Shown: one piece after another, positions 24,140-34,921 of the stretch
How the letters are laid out: each line of letters starts with the position of its first letter
Position numbering within the stretch: the stretch's first letter is position 1
From: Labia minor
Taxonomy: Eukaryota; Arthropoda; Insecta; Dermaptera; Spongiphoridae
Direction: 5' to 3'
Length of the DNA stretch: 64,000 bases
NCBI GenBank assembly: GCA_963082975.1
Contig: OY720346.1
Span: forward strand, 73,276,767-73,340,766
The notes under the pieces: generated by a model
Database searches by the model: none
Seen by the model: the letters and a program-made list of their open reading frames with translations, nothing else
What the model was told of the DNA's origin: nothing
Program-made: the position numbers and the translations under genes

Positions 24140-24208
24140 TACCACTCGGGGGTACAGGGGGCGGAGCCCCCGTCTAGGTGTGAAGAGCGCCGAAGGCGCT
24201 CTGAGCAG
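24140..24208 (+). mobile_element. Probable Helitron 3' terminus
   Basis: Two G+C-rich hairpins in A/T-rich DNA: GGGGGCGGAGCCCCC and AGAGCGCCGAAGGCGCTCT. The second is followed six bases later by CTAG and then T. A stem-loop ending about 6-12 nt before CTRR, next to a T, is the canonical Helitron 3' end. The matching 5' TC end and any Rep/helicase ORF were not found, so only the terminus is claimed. Confidence 0.5.
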
Positions 24209-24688
24209 CTAGTATATATATATATTTATATTAAGTAATACTTAAATAATATTATTAAAAGAAAAATATAGTAATACATCTTTTTTTGAACAATTAAATA
24301 TAAAACAAACAGCATTTAAATATTTAAACAAACACAAACATCACACAAAGTTGAATTTATATTTTAATAAAATCAATAAAAATTGTTAATTCTATGTAAT
24401 AATAATTTTATGAATAATATTATGTAGGTTCCATAGAGAACATATATTAAATTTATTTTAATTAAAAATAGTTTATAAATTTGTTAATGAAATGAAAAAA
24501 AAAAATTAAATTAATTATTTGGAGCCATTAGTTAATATGTAGATTTATTTTTTAATTTTAAAATCAAATGCAAACACAGATTTTATCAGTTTAAAATTAT
24601 TTACAAAGTATTTATCATAATTTTAAATTTATGGTATATATGTGTACAAAATGGTTATATCTATATTCTTCTTCTCTCACTCTCTTTC

Positions 24689-24731
<43 letters not shown>

Positions 24732-24867
24732 CCTTTAACTTTTGTACATCCTATCAAGTGGGTTATGAGGTGTTCTATGATCAGTAGATCGGGTCCTATC
24801 AAGCTTTACCTTGATTTTCTTGATCGCAGCCGCTATTTTTTATCAATATTAATTTTCCCAATATTGA
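24209..24867. other. A+T-rich spacer with long (TA)n
   Basis: A (TA)n tract spans about 24690-24730. No gene was found; the short ORF starting in this region runs into the SINE-like repeat to the right. Confidence 0.45.
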
Positions 24868-24985
24868 TCCCGGAGGCTGGGTTGACTCCGTCTCATAGAC
24901 CCCAGCTAGAAAATTTTCTTTGCCAGGTCCCGGACCACGAGACTGGGAGGCAGTTTTGGTAACCTCTCACCCTGTGGTGTCCTTT
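24868..24985 (-). mobile_element. Short G+C-rich repeat, possible tRNA-derived SINE, copy 2
   Basis: This is the second copy of the repeat at 10679-10795. Both share GGAGGCTGGGTTGACTC, CCAGCTAGA, TTGCCAG and AACCTCTCACCCTGTGG. It is followed by (CT)n and (TA)n tracts. The short ORF over it is not a gene. Confidence 0.5.
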
Positions 24986-25024
<39 letters not shown>

Positions 25025-25779
25025 CATTTTTTTTGTAAGAGGTATTTATGTTAAATTAACTGTATAATATTTATTTAAATGAAATAAGTTATAATATATG
25101 GGAAATTTTCAACTTTGATCGCCGATTTGACCATGTTCCCAACCGAATTTTAAAAAACCAAGACCACTTTACATTTACACTTTTTTAAGCTCTACTCGAA
25201 TCCAAAATCAAAATTTAAAAAATCGAAAATTTTTAGGGACAGACACACAGACATATAGATTTTATAAACGAACTAAAAGTTCGTTGAAATCTGTTAAATT
25301 CTTCATAAACGACAGTCTCTTAAAGTCAATATAATTATTTCTATATGGTTTTCAACTGTACTCATCTGTTCCCATCTGTTTTCATCTGTAGGCACTTTAC
25401 TGTTCATGGTGAAATATCATTATGTGAGTTGGTTGGCGAAGTGAGGTGTCATCAATCAGGTTCTCCCTTCTCTCCCTTGCAATCACCCACCTGATTGCAT
25501 TATAGATAACCAACACAATAGACTAATAGGTTTAGAGCATCAGATCAATCAACCATCTACTATAGTTCCAGTTCATCTCACTACATGGCTATTTAACCTC
25601 TTTCCGTTGGATTTCAATTAGTTAAGATTAAGTTTAACCCCTCAAATTCACCCTTTGTTCATTTATAAGATGAACAAACACCTGCAATGGAATTCGTTCG
25701 GCATGAGCTTGAGGGAGGCGAAGGAAGGTTATCTTCAAAAAAAAAATCAATTAATATAATAATAAAAAGTGATTATAAT
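25025..25779. other. Spacer with one degraded microsatellite-type repeat
   Basis: The part at 25090-25320 (GATCGCCGATTTGACCATG ... GACAGACACACAGACATA ... CTAAAAGTTCGTTG) resembles the general 'sequence plus CAGACA microsatellite' design seen in families A to C but shares no ends. 25390-25720 is single-copy. No gene was recognised. Confidence 0.4.
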
Positions 25780-26272
25780 TAGGTAATTGTTTAATCTAAC
25801 CGATGTATCAAGGATTTGGATAAAACTTTACCAGTGGTTTCCTTTTTTGATTCTAAACAAACTTTCCTTAAGCAGTATGTGGCGGTCGCTTCTAGTTTAT
25901 GAGATAAAAATTATTAAAGTTTGACTGGAATGACCAGCCATTTAATAATATTTTATTGACTAATTCACTAATTATTAACTTATTCACTAGAGAAAATTAT
26001 TTGATTAATTATTTTTTTAATTTTCTCATATTCAAACCCAACTTATAATAACAGAAAATTAGTGGAGCCCTCTGGTGGTCAAATAATAAAACATGGTAGC
26101 TAAATAGAATATCAATGGATTTATAAACAAACTTTAATCATTTTTCTTTCGTAAACTAGAAGCGACCGTCACATACTGCTTAAGGAAAGTTTGTTTGGGA
26201 TCAAAAAAGGAATCCACTGGTAAAGTTTTATCCAAATCCAAGATGTATCGGTTGGATTAAACAATTACCTAT
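25780..26272. repeat. Foldback element with about 150 bp arms
   Basis: The left arm (25780-25930) and right arm (26130-26272) are reverse complements with few differences. Examples are AGGTAATTGTTTAATC, TTGGATAAAACTTTACCAG and CTTAAGCAGTATGTG and their inverses. A central 200 bp is unrelated A/T-rich DNA. There is no transposase ORF, so it is a MITE-like element of undetermined superfamily. Confidence 0.75.
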
Positions 26273-26939
26273 TATTATTATTATTATATTAAAAGAATAT
26301 CATCATTGATGAAAAATAAATAAAAAAACAAACATAACATCTCCTCACACATTGATTAATAATATTCTTACTATATTTTTATGTATATTCATACAAATAA
26401 TTTATTTTGATAATCGGATTCAATTTAAATATCAATCAAGATCGATAAATATTTTTTTTTATCTATTTAATTTAAATGTTCGTGTGTTTCTCTCCAAATT
26501 AGGAGATTTCTCTCTCCAAATGCAATCTAATTAAAATTAAATGCCTAATAAACACGACGTGTATATTTACACGAATGTTTCTAAATAGTAGAGTCTATTA
26601 TTTGATAAAAGGGCTGACCCTTTGGATGTTGTCTTTGGAGGGCCATAAAGTATGTTTATGAACCAAATAACAACGAGCCTTTACAGTCCGACTTACTTAG
26701 ACGTTGGAAAAGGGAAGGGGTTGGTGGAAGTGCGTGAAATGAAGTACCTCGGATGGAGAATACTGTGCCCTGTTTGCAATTGCATTGCTTGTTGCCCTTA
26801 ATCATATTCTAAAGATATTTAACATCGGCAACATATAAAAGCGTCCTACAATATTTAATCCACTTGATATTATTTCTATGAGTTTGAAGAATTTGTTTTT
26901 CTCTTCTATTTAAAATCATTTATTAATCAAATAAATGTA
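26273..26939. other. Single-copy spacer
   Basis: 26590-26830 is less A/T-biased and not repeated elsewhere in the window. No domain or splice-framed ORF was recognised. Confidence 0.4.
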
Positions 26940-27049
26940 CAGTGACGAAAAAAAGTAAACGCCATGGTGGCGCTGTTGTCGGGCAATGACAATGCACCTT
27001 CTCAACCGATAACAGCGCCACCATGGCGTTTACTTTTTTTTCATCACTA
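26940..27049. mobile_element. 110 bp Tc1-like foldback MITE
   Basis: CAGTGACGAAAAAAAGTAAA at the left is inverted at the right, and the stem continues through CGCCATGGTGGCGCTGTT. Nearly the whole element is two arms of about 45 nt around a short loop. TA flanks both ends (26938-26939 and 27050-27051). CAGTG termini and the TA duplication fit the Tc1/mariner superfamily. As RNA it would make a miRNA-precursor-like hairpin. Confidence 0.85.
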
Positions 27050-27165
27050 TACCATTTTTGCTTTTAAATATTATATAATATAATTTATAATATTGATATA
27101 TATTAATTATTAAAAGAAATCTTTCTTTATTTTAAATTTAAAAAATATATTTCTATTTACATTTT

Positions 27166-27520
27166 TACCGACCGACGATAGTAAGGGAGGTATTGTTTTC
27201 ACAGCAAATTTCACATTAGGAGATTTTTTACATATCTCTACGAATCATGCACTTTGTATTGGTTTTATCCTTCGAGAAAAATCATCTTCATTAGTTTTTT
27301 CTTAATTTAAAATTATATGACGTCACCCAGTCTTTCAAGATGCCAGCGCCTCCTTATATATCTTATAAATAAAATAAAATTAAAAATATTTATGTTATAT
27401 CCATATCTGTTTTTTATTGCATTAATAGATACATTTAAATTATTTGAAATTATTTCTGTAGCTGGAATTTAATTTATTTCAAACCGTCGGTCGGGTCTGC
27501 GCCTGACCACAGATCAACTT
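27166..27520 (-). mobile_element. Family C element, short form, copy C5
   Basis: On the minus strand the copy runs from AAGTTGATCTGTGGTCAGG with GACCCGACCGACGG to CTATCGTCGGTCGGTAA. Like C4 it lacks the CTTCCGGTT cassette and microsatellite. The ends are among the best preserved of the family. Confidence 0.8.
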
Positions 27521-28565
27521 TTTTTTTTTTTGGTATATTATTTATTCATGTAAAATTTTTTAACCTTTTTAAAATTTTAATTTTACTGCCAGAAATACCT
27601 ACACATTAATTTTTTTTTTTCATATTGGATAACTCAACAGTTTATTGATTTCATTATTTACGTATTTATTTTTATAACCATTAAATATTAAAAAGATGAA
27701 TCCAATATGAAAATTATACCTGTTAATAGTAATATTTTAAAGTATATAATTATATTACTATATGTACTTAGACATAAAACATATCATCATTAAATGAATT
27801 CAATTAAATCAAATAACACTGTTTATGTTTTATTTGCAAATTTCAAAGATCTCTATTTTGATTAATTATAATAATTATATTTTGTCCACACAATTCGTTA
27901 ATTAATTAATTGAATGATAGAGACATAGCTTGTCAAGTTTGTCGACAAAAGAGTGATAAATATCCTGGATTCAATTGACTAGGGTGCTGATGCATTCTCA
28001 TTGACTTGGCCCTACCTACCTCCCCCCTTCTCCCTCCTCCCTAGTCAAAGACCTAACACCCGAATCAATGTAACTTCACGCGCCTCGCCTTTTAATTAGA
28101 TTACTTGCCTCGCCATCTTGAATTATTTGCCATACAGATGGGAATCTGATGTCTGTTTATCTTGCAAACGAGTAGATAGAAGTGTCAACCATTGTATTAG
28201 GCAATGAATGAGTGTCATCGTGCTGTCTGTTCGGGATCCTCTTGGATTTACTCCTATCTAGATAGAGGTGAACATACTACTCATACTCTTAAAAATATAT
28301 ATATATACAGGTGGGGATAGTTCTATCTATATACATAACATATAATAATCTGATTTAATCTGTTTGCCACATGCATGCTTCTATAGAAACGCGTAAACCA
28401 GAAATTCATAAACGATGCATTCCTATTTGAGGATTCCCCAATCAAAACGACATTGTTTTCATTTTCACTGTCGCTTTTGTCTTCCCTTTACTCAAAACTC
28501 AATTTGGATTATACCTAAATGTTTATGTATTCATTAAATAAAGAAGGGATTTTGTAAAAAAAAAT

Positions 28566-28599
<34 letters not shown>

Positions 28600-28765
28600 C
28601 AAATATAGAATTTAAGCCCAGATTATGGAAGAAGATTGATTTAATAGTTCTAAATAAATGGATTAATTAATTATATATGTATCATCAAGTGAGCTTCATT
28701 CAAAACAGTCTGGTCTTGTAATACTAATCCTACTTATCCTATCTTATAAAATAACATAACATATA
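27521..28765. other. Spacer, partly single-copy, with an A-rich tract
   Basis: 27900-28300 is less A/T-biased single-copy DNA without a recognised domain. A long A-run lies at 28570-28597. ATTAAATAAAG lies shortly before a shorter A-run near 28556, but no retrocopy body could be identified upstream. Confidence 0.4.
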
Positions 28766-29435
28766 ACACACAAAATCTTAACATACAAGATATAGAATTT
28801 GCAAATGTAGAAAAATTCAAATACTTGAGTTCTGTGATAACGAAAGATAATAATATTCGAGATGAGTTTAAAGCGAGGTTACAATCGGGAAACGCCTGTT
28901 ATAATGCAATAAAGGGGCTTATCGCGTCAAAATTATTATCAAAGGGGATAAAAGTTAAAATATACAAAACAATTATTTTACCGGTTGTATTATATGGGTG
29001 TGAGGCGTGGTCTATGACCTTAGGTGACGAGAGTAGATTTAGAGTATTTTATGAATAGGATTCTTCGAAGCATTTATGGGCCAAAGAAAGATGAGATCAA
29101 CGGGGAATGGCGAAGATTTCACAACGAGGAATTGCATGACCTCTATGCATCTCCAGATATAGTTAGAATAATAAAATCGAGAAGGCTACGGTGGGCAGGA
29201 CACGTGGATAGAATGGGAGAAAATAGAATGGCGAAAAATATATTTGTAGGAAGACCAAGTGGGAAACGTCCACTTGGAAGGACACGGTGGGTGGGTAATG
29301 TGGGAAAGGACGTGAGAGAGATTGGAGAGGGTAGGGACTGGAAGGTTGTGGCTCAGAATAGGAATATGGTGTGGTTGCTGCGGCCAAGAACTTTCGAGTT
29401 CCGTAGAGCCACAGAGATAGATAGATATCTTATCT
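28766..29435 (+). pseudogene. Non-LTR retrotransposon family L1, 5'-truncated copy
   Basis: It begins abruptly upstream of FKYLSSVITKDNNIRDEFKA (post-RT region). It continues through ILPVVLYGCEAWSMTLGDES and changes frame near 29040. It then reads PKKDEINGEW, SRRLRWAGHVDRMGE and NIFVGRPSGKRPLGRTRWV, and ends in GAGATAGATAGATA. It is closely related to the copy at 23.0-24.0 kb and less decayed: a single frameshift separates two open frames. 5' truncation with a microsatellite 3' tail is the normal outcome of target-primed reverse transcription. Confidence 0.85.
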
Positions 29436-29454
29436 TATCATTCTAGCAAAAATG

Positions 29455-32135
29455 TATATCTATATATATACATATTTGTGTATTTTTGAACTATTAAACC
29501 ACTCGAATGATTTTTTTTTTTAAATTCACACCATCCATAATTTTTATTAAAAAAAATCGACCTGTATTGGTTTCAGCCTCGGAATAAATAATTCTTGTTA
29601 GTTTTTTCTTATTAAATAATAGGCATTTTAATAATTAAAAAAAAATGGCGCCAGGTAACACCGGACAACGTGTCCTTTAATACAAAGTATTATTAATAAA
29701 ATAAAATTAAAAATATTTATTTTAATAATATCTTGTAATCAAATTACAAAACATATTTTATGTTATATCCACAGGCCATACTTTTCTGTCTTTCGGTGCT
29801 TTAATACATACGTTAAAGGGGTGTATGTTTTATGAATATTTTTTTGTTAATTTATATTCTTTTAAATTATTTGAAATTGTTTCATATATTTTGTCGTTTA
29901 TTTATTTTCTTAAATATATTCATGGTTCATAAGAAATAAATTTTTAAAGTACCGAGCGGCGGAGCGGTAAACCAGGTACTAGCAAGGTGATTCACCGGGC
30001 GCCAAATTTTGAGGGGCGCCATTATAAAAATAAAAAAAATATTTTTTTTACATACATTATTCTTTTAAATTTTATTAATTAAATTGATCATTACTAATTA
30101 TTTTATTATTGTCAATAGATTGAATAATTGTAATATTATTTTTAAGAAATCTATTTATATAGTCAGAATTCATAATAAAAAAGATTAATAGACAAAAATA
30201 AAAATTTACTAATAAAATTAATTAAATGGCTTTTATCACACAACATTAATGGGGACAAATGCTTTTTTTAATCCTTTAAATAGTTTATTTTTATTTATTT
30301 TGAAAAGATCATTTGTATGAAAGGGCGCCAAATTTTGTTTCGTTAGACTCGATCCTGTATTTTAGAAATAGAGAAAATTATTTCAGATTATAAGTAAGTG
30401 AACCTCATAAAATATTTTATGAATTGATTTTATTTCCATAAAAATTTGCAGTAATTGTGTGTCTAGATTCTAATTTTTGCAAGAAAAAATAATTTTTGAA
30501 TTGAAAATTGTATTTTATTTTTGAATACCATATAATACTACCAACTCCAACCGTTTTATTATATAAGATGTATTTTTTTTGAGCATCATAGATACAAAAC
30601 GATATTTAATTATCCGGTTTGAACAAAAGATAACAGAAAAGGTCCGGAATCTCTTTTCATCAATTGTTGGCCAACATTCAATCTGGACGATAACTCTTAG
30701 AATAACACTCGGGGGTGAAAATTTTACAATAACATTGACTTATTCGATTGCAAAATGCCTTTTATTACAATGCCACAATTCAATGTGTGTGTGGGTGGTT
30801 GTGGGTAGGAGAGGTGTGGGGGGGTGGAATTACTAAATTTCCATAGATTTAATCCAGGATAAATCGTACAATCAGAATACGTAATTCAATCAAGAGTACA
30901 CTTCAGTTAATACTAAGTAATGCCTCTAGAATATTTGTCTCTCTCTCTATATATATTCAAGAATCTGATTTATTACGAACTAAATTTATATTTTTTTGTT
31001 AAATTAAAACGATAACTGAAATTTCAATATTTGATAAATTAGGATTTATTTATTTTATTTTATTTTTTTTTTAAATTATTGAATATAATATATAAACTGA
31101 TAAATGCATATACATGACATTTATTAATTTATATATTAATTTAATAGTTTACAATTTAATAGTTAGTACCTGGAAGACCGAGCAATCGCTCTACCCTTTA
31201 TAACAAATTTATATAATTTATTATTATTATAAACACTAAAAATTTTAGAATTTATTAATTATTTATTACAATTGTTAAATTGGTTTCCTAAAATGGTACA
31301 TATTAATTAAAATAACTTGATTTTCATTTCAAGATGAAAAATATATTCAAATATACTTGATAAAATATTTGAATCTATATTATATATATATATATTGCTA
31401 TATTTAGATGGTTTCAGTTTTATATTTTTCAAAGTAGTAATAACTTATAGACTGTATCGATCAAGGATTATACTGATAATAATATAAATTCTAAAAATAT
31501 ATTGACACCTGTACTTGTCTATAAGATTTAATTAATTTAAATTAAGAAAGGAGGTTATATTTTTTCTTTTTATTTATAATAATGAAATATCATTTATATT
31601 TTTTTATAATTTAATCTAAAAAAAAAAATCATTTTAATTAATATAATATAATTTAATTAGTATTATTAGATCAAATTTATTCAACAATTTATTTGAAATT
31701 GCTTCCTTTATAATTGTAAAATATAATTTTATTATGTGTTGCTAACTTCATGGATATTTTTTTTTTTTTTTTGGTGAGTGATTAATAAATATATTTAAAT
31801 ATATATAATATAATTTGATTTGAAAATATTATTAAAATAAATATTTTTAATTTAAAAAATTAAATAAAAAATTTTAAAATATTTTAAATATAAAAAAAAT
31901 ATTAATACAATATCAATTAATAAAGAATGGCTGGAGACAAATTTCGTTATGTATGACGTTTGCTGACGTCATTTAAATTTACTATTTTAAATTAAGAAAA
32001 TACTAATAAAATTGATTTTTTTCGAGGCTGAAACCAATACATATCGATTTTCCTTTATAAATATTATCTATGGTGTGTATTTCAAAAAAATCCTTAGAGC
32101 GGTTTAATATACAAATATATATATATATATCCAAT
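29455..32135. repeat. 2.7 kb region bounded by about 170 bp inverted repeats
   Basis: The left edge (29470-29640: ACACCATCCATAATTTTTAT, GTATTGGTTTCAGCCTCGG) is the inverse of the right edge (31960-32130: CGAGGCTGAAACCAATAC, TATCTATGGTGTG). The interior has a G+C-rich spot at 29948-30030 (TACCGAGCGGCGGAGCGG, GGCGCCAAATTTTGAGG). It also has an ACCTGGAAGACCGAGC block at 31167, related to sequence at 59.1 kb. No transposase or RT ORF was seen; the ORF at 30579-30836 has no family match. It could be a large foldback element or two inverted copies of one family. Confidence 0.55.
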
Positions 32136-32245
32136 TTTTGCTAGTATATTTAATTGTAATTCTATAATATTGAGAAAACAATGTTAGTAAAAAAAAAGAA
32201 AAAAAGTAAATTAAAATGGAATTAAGTTGAGAAACAATTGAACTC

Positions 32246-33832
32246 TTACATACTCTTAACAAAATTACTATAATACCAATGGGAACCAGAATATGATGGT
32301 TCCCAAAAATCAGTAACCGCCCCTAATAACATTTCCCATGAGCAGTAACTGTCTAGATGCTCCGCCTGTTTGAAGAAGAGGGCGCTGACACAACTGAGTT
32401 GGGATCGGGCTACGAGTGGAATAGGCTGTTGACACACCATAGGCTCCCGTCCTCGGCAGTTGTCCACATATCTATGTTCTAGCGTGGTATATTTTTGGTG
32501 GTCATGCGTTACTAGGATCCACGGGGAAATTTTCACTAACTTGGTCCTCACTCCCCCCCGAGCTGTAGGCACCACATGAACGAAATATATTGTTCCTGAC
32601 TGGGATACTGTCTTCAACGGAAGGGAGATCACGAAACGGATAGCGTCCCTGACACTATACACTTTCACTAATGAGGTGTCATAGTACTTATAAATAAATC
32701 GTAATTCTAGCGGGGTCAGCCATTCTTGTCCTTCGGGGAGTTTCTTATTTATATCTATCATTAATTCTAATAACATTTTTGGGTTGATCAATCGCGCATC
32801 GAGGCGTCCCGCTGCCGCCGATTGAACAATCCCGAGGATATCCTCTAACCAGTTTCGAACTGACGTCACTGCTTGCCCCAGGCGTCGTGTCTTAGTCATT
32901 AATTCTAACGCTTCTTGAAAAAATTTTTCGGCTGCGTTTTGCCGTCCAAGTGTCGAATTAAAATTTTGGTCTATCAAAGTGGCTAATTCCAATAATGTTC
33001 TAGCATGTTGTTTAATCAAGTCGAAATTTTGATTAGTTTTATGGTCGAGTTGGTCTAATGCTGTAATTTGATCATCGAAGTAATGACTCATTTGTTCATT
33101 AACTTCATTTAAATTTTGTAATCTGGTATTCAATTCCACCAGATCTTCATTATCTAAAGTTCCGAAAATGAATTTTAAAACGTGCCCCCCCGCGTCCACC
33201 AGACCACGTCGACTTCGCGCCGGGGGTAGCATTTCACTCAAATGTGAAATAATCCCCTCCGTCATCTCGAAACTGGTCTTAATATAGGACATATCCTCCT
33301 TAAAATCTATTGTCTTCAAAGGTTCTCCTTCCAAGAGAGCGTATCGGTCATCCTGTAATTTCTCCAGAGAATCCCTGATGACCGATACCTTCCCTTGAAT
33401 CTCTTTCACGTCGACTTCCGTTACAATCCGCCACTCATCTCCCGCTATTCGTACATCGCAAATAATGAATGGATGCATGATTCTTCTCTTCGTCACCAGT
33501 ATCGGAAGCGTTTGTTGACCACTAATGGGCAACAGATCTCCCGTAACTCCACACGCATTTCGCGGATATCCCATTACAGGGATATCTGGAATAGGAGCTT
33601 TTAAGATCGACACTTCCGACCCCGTGTCCACTAGCATCTCCAATTCCCGTCCCCCTATACTCAGTCTCACTCTAGTAGCCTTATCCGCATTGGTGTTGAT
33701 TGCGGTTACCAGGAGAGATCCGAATCTCTTCGGACTCACTCTTGGGGCGGAGGGAGTCCGAACTCTTTTGGGGCCACTTGCGTATGGATGTTTTCTTCGG
33801 CCACACACTTTACCTGGGGAGGTCGGGGGCAC
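32246..33832 (-). pseudogene. Protease joined in frame to a truncated F-like envelope, pol deleted
   Basis: The frame starts inside gag and needs a -1 shift to be read. Its first 130 or so residues are a retropepsin with the LVDTGSEVSI active-site motif. Near residue 133 (around nucleotides 33430-33450) the protease text stops without passing into reverse transcriptase and becomes envelope sequence. That part has a dibasic RSRR site followed by a glycine-rich segment ending FGTLD, the signature of insect errantivirus/baculovirus F-type fusion proteins, then a helical stretch. The normal signal peptide is missing, and the frame ends after 528 residues before any transmembrane segment. It is not a functional product; the long open frame suggests the deletion is recent. 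An alternative is a retrotransposed spliced RNA. Confidence 0.8.
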
Positions 33833-34659
33833 TGCCTTATAAAGTGCTCCCTACTCCCGCACCTATAGCATCCTTCACGAGGTTTGATGTTCCCTTTTTT
33901 CTCTGTACCCCCAATGGTACTATTCGGTTCCCTCTTTATGGGGCACATCCGAGCCATGTGTCCCTCCCGATTACAATTGTAACACCTGCCCCTAATCGCA
34001 GGGTTACTCGTGAACCGTGTGTTGTCTCTACGTCTCCATGGGTAGGTAAAGCGGGTTTCCGGGACATTCCTTCCCTCTTTTTCCCACCGTTGTGCAATTT
34101 GTAAGGCTCCTTCCTCGGTCGTGGGGGCTGCTACTCGGGCTTGTCTACCCGGTTCGCCTCTGAGCCCTTCTAGAAACCGAGCCAATAGGGTAATTCCTGT
34201 ACCCGCCCAATCTATCCCGGCCATTGCATCTCGTAATCGATCTAGATAATCCGCTGCACTCTCTTGCGGAGTTTGACCCATAGTCAGGACCATTCTCATC
34301 CTTTGGGTGGCCGTGTCTTCCGGCTTGAACCTCGCTCTCAGCTGTTCCTTCACCCCTTCCCAAGTGATATCTCCTGGTAAATTTCTGACGACTCTCAACG
34401 CCGTTCCCTCCAGCTTCCATTCCAAGACCTCCCTCCTCTGGTCCTCGGGTATGTTACCCATTTTGGCCAATTGCTCAAATTTATTGAGGAATAGGTCAAT
34501 CTGTCCTGTCCCCGTCCAGGGCGACATCCCCTCCACTATTCCCCAATTAGGGTCTCGATTGACGCGTACCTCCACGGGACCAGCCGCCCCAGTCAGATTT
34601 GATAACTGGGCCTGCAATTGTCCTAATTGTTGTTCCAAATTATGGATCTGTTCCTCCAT
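33736..34659 (-). CDS. Gag of an errantivirus-type (Ty3/gypsy-like) element
   Basis: 307 codons from the ATG at 34659; an open stretch further upstream has only a GTG. The N-terminus has a coiled-coil-like IHNLEQQLGQLQAQL. The middle resembles the retrotransposon Gag capsid domain (LEWKLEGTALRVVRNL, FKPEDTATQRMR, ESAADYLDRLRDAM). The C-terminus holds two CCHC zinc knuckles, CYNCNREGHMARMC and CYRCGSREHFIRQC, both C-x2-C-x4-H-x4-C. The frame is intact. It overlaps the protease frame by 97 nt in -1, as in gag-pro fusions. In the family Gag packages the RNA and assembles particles. Confidence 0.88.
   Translation of the reverse strand: MEEQIHNLEQQLGQLQAQLSNLTGAAGPVEVRVNRDPNWGIVEGMSPWTGTGQIDLFLNKFEQLAKMGNIPEDQRREVLEWKLEGTALRVVRNLPGDITWEGVKEQLRARFKPEDTATQRMRMVLTMGQTPQESAADYLDRLRDAMAGIDWAGTGITLLARFLEGLRGEPGRQARVAAPTTEEGALQIAQRWEKEGRNVPETRFTYPWRRRDNTRFTSNPAIRGRCYNCNREGHMARMCPIKREPNSTIGGTEKKGNIKPREGCYRCGSREHFIRQCPRPPQVKCVAEENIHTQVAPKEFGLPPPQE
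33766..33772 (-). other. Candidate -1 ribosomal frameshift heptamer
   Basis: On the minus strand the heptamer C-CCA-AAA obeys X-XXY-YYZ in the gag frame (gcC CCA AAA gag). After slipping back one base the reading continues in the protease frame, which is open on both sides. The position, about ten codons before the gag stop, is right for gag-pro frameshifting. No downstream structure was tested. Confidence 0.55.
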
Positions 34660-34902
34660 GTTTCGTGGGGGTGCTTTCAACTTCGATGTTGAGCAAACAC
34701 CAGGTCTAGGGTTTAATTTTATCGTACTCTCCCTCACTTAAATACTCCCAAATTTCCGTATCTCTGCTCTCAGAATTTTACTTTATCTTTGGTTTGAAAG
34801 GAATTAAACTATTAACAAAATATTCCCATTTTAATTAAATTTTATCGATGCAATCCTCAAAATTTTGCTTAATTATTTTACTCTCTACCCCTAAACCCTC
34901 AA

Positions 34903-34919
34903 CCCCACACCTGACACCA
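34903..34919 (-). other. Primer-binding site, tRNA-Leu-like
   Basis: On the minus strand TGGTGTCAGGTGTGGGG lies two bases after the LTR end. TGG is complementary to the CCA tail, and TGGTGTCAG matches the 3' end of insect tRNA-Leu as I know it. It fixes the direction of the element and the inner edge of the 5' LTR. Confidence 0.7.
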
Positions 34920-34921
34920 GT

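Noticed and set aside
28500-28600. AATAAA-like signal before A-runs, considered as a processed pseudogene tail
   Set aside because: Nothing upstream translates to a recognisable protein and no target duplication was seen.
33395-34741. Plus-strand ORFs and an extra minus ORF (34145-34420) over the LTR element
   Set aside because: Shadows of the gag and protease frames in G+C-richer sequence; only the gag, protease and envelope frames show domain motifs.
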